64,000 bases of DNA from positions 2,170,001 through 2,234,000 of the forward strand of contig MJGA01000001.1 in assembly GCA_001910725.1 (NCBI GenBank), read 5' to 3'. Below, piece by piece: positions 34,243 through 44,302 of this stretch. Below the pieces are notes generated by a model that was given only the letters and a program-made list of their open reading frames with translations, searched no databases and was not told the origin of the DNA. The stretch comes from Phanerodontia chrysosporium. Its lineage: Eukaryota > Basidiomycota > Agaricomycetes > Polyporales > Phanerochaetaceae. The stretch's first letter is position 1, and each line of letters opens with the position of its first letter. The position numbers and the translations under genes are program-made.

Positions 34243-35839
34243 TCAGTGCTCGTCGGGCGACACATCGGGACCAGAGATAATGGCCTTGATGACCGCCTTG
34301 CCGTCGGGGCTCTTGCCTGCCCTGTTGATGTTGAACGCGTCGGGGCACTGCTCGAACGAGAAGCGGTGGGTAATGAGCGGCTTCAGGTCGATCTTGCCGG
34401 CGCCCGCAAGCGCGATCGCGAGCTCATAGTCGCCAGGCTGCAAGCGCGATTACTGGCTGAGACCTAGTCCGAGGGATTCGAAGAAAGTACTCACGCCATA
34501 GCGGAAGGAACCCTTGATAGTGAGCTCCTTCACGAGCGCAGTGACAATCGGGACGGTAATTTCGGGAGCACCCATACCGACCTGTGAATCAAGAACACGA
34601 AGCATGAGCGTCATACCAGGTCCTTGGTTCAATTTGGCGCACCTGTACATATCTGCCACCGTTGCGTGCGATGAGGATACCGGTCTGTATCGACACCTCG
34701 GCACCAGAAGCGTCCACGACCAGGTCGATAGAGTTTTGGCCCCGCGGCTCGATACCAAGCTGCTCCCGCATCGTCTGCGCATTGCGCTCAGAGTACTGCA
34801 TCTTCGACTCGCCCTCGGTCGGCTTTGGCGGGAGGTACGTCTCAGTTGCGGCGTACGCCTTGGCAAATTCGAGGCGAGATGGCACAATGTCGACTGCGAT
34901 GATGCGGCGCGCACCAAGGGCCTTCGCGACAGCCATGCAAAGCAGGCCGACGGGACCGGCGCCGAATACGACGACGTTCTCCTGCGCCTTGAGCTGGCCA
35001 ATGTTCGCAACCGAGTGGATGCCAACGGAAAGTGGCTCCATCTGTGCGGACGACTTAGCCTTCGTCTTCAGCAGTTTAAACGCAGAAGACTTACCATAGC
35101 ACCATCCTCGAGAGTCAGGTTGTCCGGGAGCTTGTAGCACAGGTCGCCAGGGATGCGGTAGTAGCGGCAGAGGGTGCCGTCGTACGGAGGCGTGGCAGCG
35201 AAGACGATATCGGGGCAGAGCTGTAGAGGACGGGATCAGCGATATTTTGCACACATGGGTGAGCGTCAAGCACTGACCTCGTAACGGCCCCTCTTGCAAT
35301 CCTCGCAGACGCGGCAGGTTGCGCCAGGCTCCATCGCGACCCGGTCACCGGGCTGGAGGTGCTTCACATTCTTGCCAACTGGGGGAAGCCATGTGTCAGT
35401 TAAACGTGCGCTGGGCCCCACGAAGAGAAGAAAGCGCACCCTTGGAGACAACACCCGAAGATTCATGGCCGAGGACCATGGGGTTGTTGACAACAAAGTC
35501 ACCGATGCGGCCATGGACGAGGTAGTGCACCTATGCAGGGGGGACGACGTCAGGATCTGCTGTCCCTGCCGATCTCTTATACGTATGGCACGCACATCGG
35601 ATCCGCAGATACCTGGGCGGTCAAGGGTCAGCTCACGGACGCCTCGCGGGACTGCCGCAGTACTCACCGGTCTTCTTGACCTCGACGAGACACTCGTCAT
35701 CGCGGACTGCAGCAGTCGCAGGCGGTCAGCACGCGCACGGTGACATCAGCTCCGGGCGGGACGCACTCTCGGGGATGGGCCGCTCCTCGAAGATGACGCT
35801 CTCGATGCCCTTGAGGACGAAGGATGGGTTGTTCGACAT
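34243..35839 (-). CDS. XYL2: Zinc-dependent xylitol/sorbitol dehydrogenase (MDR family)
   Basis: NAD-dependent polyol dehydrogenase converting xylitol to D-xylulose (or sorbitol/L-arabinitol relatives) in pentose catabolism. [20 protein letters not shown] starts at 35839. Catalytic-zinc features are the Cys in KKTGICGSDVHY and the His/Glu of [11 protein letters not shown]; the structural-zinc loop is [20 protein letters not shown] (C-x2-C-x2-C-x7-C). The Rossmann motif is [20 protein letters not shown] with an acidic AVDIVP strand end, favouring NAD over NADP. The C-terminus is [20 protein letters not shown]. About eight short introns, all joins in frame. Close relatives (sorbitol and L-arabinitol 4-dehydrogenases) cannot be separated by eye, so the exact substrate is inferred. 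Confidence 0.85.
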
Positions 35840-37361
35840 GGTTTCCGGCGCAGGTAGGGGTGGATGGGCTGCAGGGGAGGGGGACGGCCTATTTGAGGGC
35901 GGCGGTCTCGGCCGGACCGGGCGCGAGGAGCGGTCCTCATGATCCTTGGTGAAGCACCGTCGTTCTAGACGGCCTCGTCAGAGGTTGCGGTTGGAACTTG
36001 TCCATCGATGTAGCGATAGGAGCCTGCCGAGGTTTCGTACGTCCAACGATTGGTCAAATGGCCCCGTCACTTGCTCGGTGTCTGTACCCTGGATCAACGT
36101 CGTTTTGCTCTCCTTGGGACTTGTATTCCTTCGTCCGACGTGTTTATGCAGCCAGGCCAAGCCGTGCCGTGGTCCTAGATGCCCTCTCGAGACCCGGAAC
36201 GCGTGCAGTCGTGGGCGCGAGGCGGGGCCCCGATGATGTCCATTTCGCGTGTAATTCTTTCTCCTATACAGAGGCCCCAGCCCCTGACTCCCCCAGACGC
36301 CCCCTTCGGATACCCCGGAAATTCTCCGCGACGTCACGTCGGGATTTATCTCAACACTCGACTTGCCCTGAGGGGTAACAACATTGAATGACACAGACAA
36401 GGTTTCGGTGGGAGGGAGGAGACAAGCGTATCACCCGACGCGCACACCGTTTTGATAGAAGACACCTCATGAGTATAATTATTGCTACAATACAGAGCAG
36501 AAGCAGCAGCGCGACGAAGCACTGAAGACGCGTAAAAAATTCAACAGCGTGACGACAGTCCAAGAGTAGTCTGAATCGAGTTCTCCAGAGCAAAGCCCCA
36601 GAGACCGCGAAGTGAACTAAAGGGGAGACGCAGTACAGAAGCTACGCATATTATCCTCACTATCCCTTACGGATCACATACAGCGCCGTAAGACGAAGTC
36701 CCACAGCGGCTCTGCGTGATGCTACGCAACGACGATCAGGCGCACTGAGGATCAACGAATCGACGGAGATGCACATCCATGAGCCCCGAAGGGCACTGGA
36801 TGAGAGAGACGAGCAAAGCAACGTACAGTTGGCCTCCCCGATCCCTACGACGCATTGTCAAGGCACCGTCACAAGTGACCTCGCGCTTCCTTCATCCCGA
36901 AGGAGTGAAGGACTCGGCAGGCTCGTCCGTGGCAACTGAACCAAGCGGAGTCTCCGCCTGTGCGAGCGGCGAGCAGGCTGGCCGGATTTCTGGTGCGTCG
37001 TGCAGTCCATTGGGACTGGCCCCGGCTAGAGGCGATCGAGAGGGACGTAGCATCCTCAGACCTTAACCCGCTCGCGAGTTTGGACGCGTGAAAGCATCCT
37101 GGACGGGGCGAGCATCGCGGTTTTTGGACTGTCGTGGCGAAAGCGCAAAAGCGAACCGACGCAAATTTATACGCGCCCCGTGGCGCCAAATAGACCACAA
37201 CAACGACCGACTCTTTCGGCGCTTCCACGGCTCCGCCTCTTTACTTTCGTTGTGTCGTGGCTTCCGTCCGTGAGTCATCTAAACCTATGTTATTGGGATA
37301 TATAAATTTATTGAGCTATAGCACAGCGTAAAACGTACTGTATGGCGCATCATCCATCACG
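35840..37361. other. Gene-poor 1.5 kb stretch upstream of the dehydrogenase and the unknown gene
   Basis: Divergent intergenic region. Several 60-140 codon open frames on both strands have no recognisable domain and mutually overlap, so none is called. The part around 36180-36350 is GC-rich with several CCCC/GGGG runs; the part around 37260-37350 is AT-rich and lies just upstream of the next start codon. Confidence 0.45.
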
Positions 37362-38947
37362 ATGAAGTTCGCTACTCGCAACGCTTATTACCTTCGTGTG
37401 TCAGAGAACACGGTCTTACCGTTGTATGTGAGTATTGAACGGCAGTACTAAAATGAAACTCCCTCACGCGTCGTACCTTAGTTATATCTTGATGAACAGC
37501 ATATCGAGTGGATGTCCGAACGTGTCCTCCAGCATGTGCTGGCGGATCTTAAACCTCTGTAAGTCAGCACTTGCGCGTCGCATCAACAGCTCTTGACTGT
37601 TACAGAATCATTCCGAAACTTATTGCAGAAGAGAGCGCAAACCTTGGACCCGGTGGCTCAAGCAGTGCTAAGAAAGGCACTCTAGATGTCCACCGAGGAG
37701 GTAAGATGCTGTCTCGTAGAGACACCGGTTGTTAACCATGTCTTTGTAGATACGTACCAGTTTGGCTACTTCTTGCGAAATACTGAGCCACACTCAGTGT
37801 TGATAAAGGTAGGGGATCAGATAATGACGAGAACGACGTGGTCTGATTGTGTATACAGACTCGGCGTTTCACCGCTGCTCCACCTAGGGAGAAGGGACGA
37901 CCAGCTGCGCAGCCGGCACCCGAGGCGGCCGATAATGAGCCAGCGGCGAATACGAAGAAGCGAACTAGAACTGCTAAGCGGAGTCAGCAGAGACCACCCG
38001 CGAAGAAGCGCCATGTCGCCAAGGGCAAAGGCAGACAGCGGGTCACTGACTTGGATAACAGTGAGGAAGCCATTTCGCTCAGCAGCAGCGAAGATGAAGG
38101 AAGGCATGCAGAGACTGATTCTGCGAACTTTCCTCCTCGCCGATCGACGAGGACACGCAAGGTGGCTGCGCGCGGCTACCGCGAAGATGCGGAGGACGAC
38201 ACAGGAGACGACGACGATATCGAGATGGCTGCGCCCGAAGCGTCCAACGCAGTTCCACCTTCTCCTGAGGGCCTTGCCCCTGAACTCGACGACGCAGAGC
38301 TCGTCAGCATGGACCCGACAGACGACATCACGCCCTCGGCCGAGGTGAAGACCGAACAACCAGAATCTACACTCCCCTCCAACGAAGACGACCCCATCCA
38401 CATCGACGACGAGCCGCCGGCCCCGACACCTCCCGCAGCGCCAGAAGACACCCTCCTCGCGTCAGACCCCGAAGAAGAGAAGCCGAAACCACGCATGTCG
38501 CTGCGCTACCAGGGCTTCTCCATCCGCGGGCGCGCGCTCTGCGTGATCGTCGAGCCGTACCCGCCGCTGCGCCGGCCGCCGCGCGCGCTCTCACTCGCGC
38601 CGACGGGCATCGTCGCCCCACGCGCCCCGAGCATCGCGCCGCCGGACTTTGTCGTGCAAGGCCAGCGCGCGCGCACGCCGCTGTTCCTGCCCGAGGACGA
38701 TGCCGAACGCGACGCGACGCCTGCCCCGTGGCCCGCCGAGCGCGTGCGGCCGCCGGTGCCGCTCTTCCACGGGGATGCGTCAACGGGCGGAGATGACGAG
38801 GATGACGATACGGACGGCTGCGACATGATGGTGTTCAGCCAGATCTTGAAGTCTGTCGGAGATTATGCCACCGGCGCAGCGGAAGATGACGATGAGATCG
38901 AGGGGACGGTGTTCTTGGGGGATGCAGACGAAGCTCGAGGCTTATGA
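37362..38947 (+). CDS. Unrecognised charged protein, probably nuclear
   Basis: I do not recognise this family. The model begins MKFATRNAYYLRVSENTVLP and joins small exons giving YLDEQHIEWMSERVLQHVLA, LIIPKLIAEESANLGPGG, DTYQFGYFLRNTEPHSVLIK and TRRFTAAP, with good GT-AG borders. The folded part is therefore about the first 100 residues. The rest, one exon from 37860, is disordered: a basic patch (KKRTRTAKRSQQRPPAKKRH) that looks like a bipartite nuclear localisation signal, several acidic Ser/Glu tracts, a short hydrophobic island (SLRYQGFSIRGRALCVIVEP) and an acidic C-terminus ending EIEGTVFLGDADEARGL. A nuclear chromatin- or DNA-associated role is only an inference from composition. Its 3' end lies 63 bp from the convergent MEF2 gene. 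Confidence 0.62.
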
Positions 38948-39010
38948 GACAGTGTCCATGTCATGACTAAATGTACATAGATACAGGAGCTAGTAATGCA
39001 GATGAATCAC

Positions 39011-41545
39011 TCAAGCACGTCCCATCTCTTTCAGGATCTCGAGCTTCCGGCCCTCCGACACCTGCCTGAATCCCGCGTTCTCCATCTCAAACAGTCCGTG
39101 TCCTCCAGAGAGTGCGCGCAGCCGGTTTGAATAGTCGAGCATCTGGCTGAGAGGCGCGACGGCGTGGATAGCGCGGCGCATCGACGCGGACGAACCGCCC
39201 TTGGTCGAGCTCGCAGACGGTGAGAGGACCTCGGGCGGGACATACACGCCGTCATCGGGGTAGGGCTCGATCTCCTGGTCGCCCTCGCTCGCGCCGACCG
39301 AGCTCTCCGCAAGGTCGAGCACCTCGCCGCCATGCTCAGTGAGGTCCTTCACAACCTTGCCAAGCGTCTCCTCGTTGACGGTGATCTTGAGGCGTATGAA
39401 GGGCTCCATGAGAGGACCCATGCCCGCACGCTTGATGTAGTCGCGCAGGATCACGGCGCTGCCGCCTGCGAGCACAGACGACGAGACTTCGAGAGGATAC
39501 CGGTAGCTGCGGACCTGGATACGGAAGCGCGAGAGAGGAGTGCAGTGTGTGGAGAGCTCGACAGCGAGTTTGACAGGCCCTGGGCTACGTTCGCCATCGG
39601 ATCGAGTTGATTCGCAAACGACTCCGGTGGGGGCAGGGGCTTGCCGTGCTTGTCGAGGACGACATTGCCATCCCACAATGGGTCGCCTTGTTCATCCTCC
39701 TCGAGCGGACGAATGTTCAAGTCGAGGGATACCTCAATGTGCTTGCCGCCGATGTCAGTCTTCCACGGGCGAGGAGCTTCGACAGTGCTGATGGTCGGCG
39801 AGGGAGCTTCACGATAACCGACTCTACGCTTGCCGAACTCGAACTGTACGTTCCACTCGTCCTTCAAGCGTGATTCGATGATTTCAAGGTGCAGTGAGCC
39901 CAAGCCATGCACCAGGATCTGACCTTCCTGAGACTCAATACGGACGGAGGGATCCGTCCGCGAGAGAGCGAACAACGCGTCTTGCACAGGCTGCAAGTCG
40001 GCATGAGACTGAGGAATGACAGATGTGGACATAACTGGAGCTGGTGGAATGATATTAGGCATGGTACCTCCTTCAGCGTCGTTCATGGAAGCGACTAAAG
40101 TGTCCCCAGTACGAGTAAACTTGCAGCCTAGAATAACGCCTACGCTTCCGAAAGGGAGGGAGTCGACTTCTTCGTGTCGCGAGGCGTAGAGCAGCATCAG
40201 CTTAGAGATGTTTTCTCGCTGGTTACGAGTAGCATTCCAGACTTTAGCCTGGGGCTTGAGCGTGCCTACCATTCCATCAGAGCTGCATTCGGTTTGAAGA
40301 CCTAAAGACTCACCAGAATAGACACGAACGAAGGTCATCCAACCTTTCCGCTTATCCCAAGCCACTTTCCACGCCAACATTCGAAGTGGCTCATTGCGCT
40401 TAGGGGTATTGTCCATGACATCCAGGGGACTAGGGAGCAGAGCCCCAACGTAGTCCATGACCAACTCGGTACCGATGTGCTTGAATGCCGAGCCACAGAG
40501 CACAGGAAGAATATCATTGCGCAAGGTAGCTGCTCGCAATTCCGGCAAAATCTGATCCTTGGTGACTGTCAGATAGGCGGAAGGAGTTGAAGGCAAGTTC
40601 AGCAGCGTCTCCATAAGCCCCTCGGAGAACATGGATAAATTATCGAGCAAGGCAGTTCTAGCGGGGACAAGTTCTGGCAGGATAGGATGGTCCGATGGGA
40701 ATACGTCGGTGTTCTGCAACTCGTCCACATCAGCCGGGAGTGCATGCTTGGTGTACTGGCCGTCTGCGTTCCACTTCCAGACCTCCCAATGGACTAAGTC
40801 GACCAGACCTTGGATGCCAGGTTCTGCTCGATGGTAGTCCCCGGTATCGAATGAAGCCACAGGGAGGGTCAGAGCCATTGGTTTGGGGTGAAGCCGGTGT
40901 GCAAGCAGAGAAAGGAGGGATGAACGGAATGACGCCCCTGGGCGATCAAGCTTGTTCAAGAACATGATCCTCGAACGGACGCCATATCTGCAGAACAAGA
41001 TTCAGTGTAAGAGCGTTGGATAGACCGCGTATAGTCTCACCTCGACCCCCTGCTCACCTGTCAAGCTGGCGCCATACGCCTTTCGTCTGAGCCTCGACAC
41101 CTTCCACTGAGTCAATCAGGACCACAGCTCCGTCAATGACGCGACTTGCGCTCTCGACTTCCATGCCAAAGTCTGCGTGTCCCGGTGTGTCAATGAGGTT
41201 GAACGTCCAATCCCTCCATTTTACGGGGATACTGGCAGACTGTATGGTGATACCGCGTTCTCGCTCTGCAGGAAGGAAGTCGGTGGTGGTGCTCCCAGTG
41301 TCGACTGAGCCAGCTTCAGCAAGGTAGGCAGACTTGAGCAGGATCGACTCTGTCAGTGTCGTCTTCCCTGAGTCTGCGCTTGATGAGCACCCTGAGCGAA
41401 GGAAAGCGTGGAAGCGCGACACACCTATGTGAGCCACTAAGGCCATATTCCGTAACTTGGATGGGTCATGTTTGGCCGCAGTCGCATAGCTCCGACTCGC
41501 AAGATTGCAGGTGACCTTAGCAGCTCTCCGCCAGCTGCTGAACAT
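39011..41545 (-). CDS. MEF2: Mitochondrial elongation factor G2 (frame broken by one base near 39537)
   Basis: GTPase that works with the ribosome recycling factor to split mitochondrial ribosomes. The N-terminus MFSSWRRAAKVTCNLASRSY is a typical presequence. G motifs: G1 HIDSGKTTLTES (split by an intron), switch I ERERGITIQSASI, G3 DTPGHADFGMEVESA and G4 MFLNKLDRPGASF. Domain III has VHGLGSLHLEIIESRLKDEW and domain IV/V has IQVRSYRYPLEVSSSVLAGG and APLSQMLDYSNRLRALSGGH, where EF-G1 has a different 'TQGKGEYTM' ending, supporting the G2 paralogue. The frame changes by one missing base between SSSPHTA and LSRFRIQ; the likeliest site is the C pair opposite 39537-39538. Few introns (near 41000 and 41375-41425). 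Confidence 0.9.
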
Positions 41546-41711
41546 GGCCCAGCAGAGGACACGCCACGCAGGTGCAAAGTGCAGAAGAGCAAGGAGTCCG
41601 CGAGGCTGGGGCGCCTAACCGACGCGCCTCTGCCTGCCAACAAAGCCAAACAACGTCTCTTGTCCTCCGCACCGTGTATTGCGCCGCGATGCATCCCACA
41701 ATCTCCCCGAC

Positions 41712-42737
41712 ATGGATTCCCCCTCGTCGAACGGCATCCCGTCGTTCGAGGGCCCCGAAGACGTCCTCCGCCGCCGCCCAAATGCAGCGCAACAGGGCCC
41801 GTTAGAGACAATCCCGATAGCCACCGCTGCACGCACTGGCAGTCGCATACCGAATACGCCGCTTGCTGCGTCTACAATCTCGTTCCTCCTCGGATGCCTT
41901 TTCACGTTTGGCGCTTCTATGGCTCTAACAGGGCCTTACAGCTACTGGTGGTGCACCCGCCAGCTGGGCTTCTTCCTCGCTGCGTGGTCTGCTTTCCACT
42001 GGGGTGAGTTCGCGGTAACAGCGGGGTGGAACAGGGAGAAGTGCAGCGTTGACTGTGAGTACAGCCTTTGCGAGGTCATTGAGCATACTGATCTGGTCTG
42101 GTCTTTAGCTTTCCTGTTGGAGAATGGGCATGTGTACCACATCGCCCACGGCATCGCGGTCACTGAATACTTGCTCACGCTCTGGTTCAAGCCGGAGCTG
42201 AAGAGTTTACCCTATGCATCAGCCATAGGTGCGTTCGAGTTCACATACAAGTCGCCTTAATGGCAGACACGAGATATCTTTCAGGCGTCGCTCTTGTACT
42301 AGTCGGCCAAGCATTGCGGTCTGCTGCCATGATCCACGCCGCCACGAATTTCTCGCACCAGGTTGCCTACAAGAAGGCGAAATCTCACCGTCTCGTCACG
42401 GATGGAATCTATGCGTGAGTGATACGTTGAACCCTACACGATGTCGATGATCTAATGCGTCGCTTTAGTTGGTTCCGCCACCCTTCCTACGCCGGATTCT
42501 TTTACTGGGCACTTGGGACTCAACTAGTTCTGCAGAACCCCGTAAGCTTTTGCGGCTATGCTGCGGTTCTCTGGCGATTCTTCAAGACGAGAGTCGACTG
42601 TAAGTTGTTCCCTCTTTGCTCCGACATGCAGACTGAAACAACGCGCAGACGAAGAGAGAGCTCTCATACGCTTCTTTGGACGTGATTATGCCCAATACAG
42701 GGAGCAAGTGGGCACGCTAATCCCCTTCATACGATGA
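41712..42737 (+). CDS. STE14: Protein-S-isoprenylcysteine O-methyltransferase (ICMT)
   Basis: ER membrane enzyme that methylates the C-terminal prenyl-cysteine of Ras, Rho and mating pheromones using SAM. Starts MDSPSSNGIPSFEGPEDVLR. Hydrophobic segments include ISFLLGCLFTFGASMAL and LGFFLAAWSAFHWGEFAVTA. The conserved catalytic half has LLENGHVYHIAHGIAVTEYL, HAATNFSHQVAYKKAKSHRL, VTDGIYAWFRHPSYAGFFYW (the RHPxYxG signature) and a final YEERALIRFFGRDYAQYREQ with the E-x-x-L-x-x-x-F/Y-x-x-Y pattern. Introns near 42055-42110, 42229-42285, 42415-42468 and 42600-42648. It is divergent from MEF2 with only 166 bp between start codons. Basidiomycete pheromones are prenylated, so it is also expected to act in mating. 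Confidence 0.93.
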
Positions 42738-42990
42738 GCAGCTTTATCCTCTGTGCCACCTGGGAACCGCACTTTCATAGAATCATTACATACCTGTACG
42801 TTTGAGTAGTCAAAGGCCCACTAATTTATCGGCCGCGAAATTCCTGTCAGAGTGCAAACATGGCGTGTCATGTCATAGCGGAGGCATAGTGGTAGGGACA
42901 TGCGACAAGCTGACTTTTGCGGGGAGGGAAAAATACAGAGACCAGCACCACCGATGGCAAGGAATAATAGAGGGGGGAGTATCAATTAAG

Positions 42991-43720
42991 TTACTCCTGT
43001 ACAACGGTCGACTTCTCGGACACGTAGATACCATCCAAGAATTTACGGATATCCTTGTTCCGTACCCGGCAGATACCCTGGATCGAAGCCGCTTTGCGGG
43101 TGTCAGGAGTGCTGCGATATGGGAATGGGATGATAACGTACCTGACTGCGAAACGTTCTGGACGTCGTTGCCCTCAAGGATGAGCTCATCCTTCTGCGCC
43201 TTGGACTCCGAGATGGTGACACCGTCCAACATGTCAACCTGGCGAACGAGCTGAACCACAGAGTCAGTACGCTCCGTGGTGTAAATCTTGGGGCTGCACA
43301 CACCTTCTCGCCCAAGAAGTTACGGATCTCGAGCTTGCGGCCGTTCTCCTGGATGATGCAGTTGATGGGGAAATGGGCGTAGACGGCACGCATCTTGTAT
43401 TGGAAGCCCTGTAGACCTGTGGTTGGCCAATCTCATCCGAAGCTGAGATGCAAAGGGCGTACCTTGGTGACACCAATGACCATGTTGTTGATCAGACTCC
43501 TGAGAGTGCGGAGGACAGCGACGTGCTTCCTGCCACCTTGCCAGACCGCCAGGGTGACTCGGTTGACCTTGCCCTTCACCAGCCGGATGTCGACATCAGC
43601 GTGTCTGAGGTTCTTCGTGAGGGTACCACGGGGGCCGGTAACGGTGATGAGGCGGGACTTGACGGTGACTTCAACGCCCTCCGGAATGTCGAGTTCTTCG
43701 GTCTTGAGAATGTCCCGCAT
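42991..43720 (-). CDS. RPL9: 60S ribosomal protein uL6 (L9)
   Basis: Protein of the large ribosomal subunit near the GTPase-associated centre. [20 protein letters not shown] at 43720 is followed by [74 protein letters not shown] and the C-terminal [20 protein letters not shown] ending in [11 protein letters not shown]. About four introns interrupt; the last acceptor is at the AAAG before the AAS codon group. Length about 190 residues as expected and no frame break. An intron lies directly upstream of the ATG (43721-43888). Confidence 0.94.
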
Positions 43721-43888
43721 CTTGAAAGAAAGCGAATGTGAGTGACCTGAACCTGCGAGCGCATCCAAGTCGATCCTGCGCAATCCAGCCCGTTCCACCG
43801 TCTTCCGCCATCCTGCACCTCTCCAAACTCGCCCAGCAGCATCACACCCTCCTTCGGAACCCTATAGGAGCATAAATTCGGTACTTAC
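43721..43888 (-). other. 5'-UTR intron of RPL9
   Basis: On the minus strand a GTAAGT donor at 43888 and a CTTTCAAG acceptor ending at 43721 directly before the ATG define a likely 168-nt leader intron. Leader introns are common in ribosomal protein genes; the call is by consensus only. Confidence 0.45.
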
Positions 43889-44302
43889 GGCTGGTTAGAG
43901 GTCTTGAGGAGCGCGACGGCGGCGTTGGGTGGATGATTTGGCCTGTCTGAACGGGCGGTTAGCGCGCTTCCCGAATGCGGAAGGAGCTGGGGCCGAGTCT
44001 AGGCCGACGTGTCCCGTGAGCCAAAACGGGGTTTGCGGAGTTTGAATGGACAGGCTATTGTCCGAGCGGGGGCGGGCAGCCTTTTTCACACCTTGACCAT
44101 CGACCCTCTGTGCAGTTTGCTGTACCCCGACCGTCCCTGCTTGCGAGCAGCTGTAAGAGCCTCTGTAGAAAGGCGTCGTTACGATCAGCTTGCTTCCTCT
44201 GCCTGGAATCGACATTCAACGTTCCTGACCGAAGACCTGAGTCCTGAGATCCACTCGACGACGCGACGCAGTTATCCACCGGATCCACTAAGTACTCGGG
44301 CG
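43889..44302. other. Shared divergent promoter region of RPL9 and PCF11
   Basis: About 415 bp between the RPL9 leader intron and the PCF11 ATG. An open frame on + continues upstream of the PCF11 start but its translation is not conserved. No clear TATA box. Confidence 0.5.
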
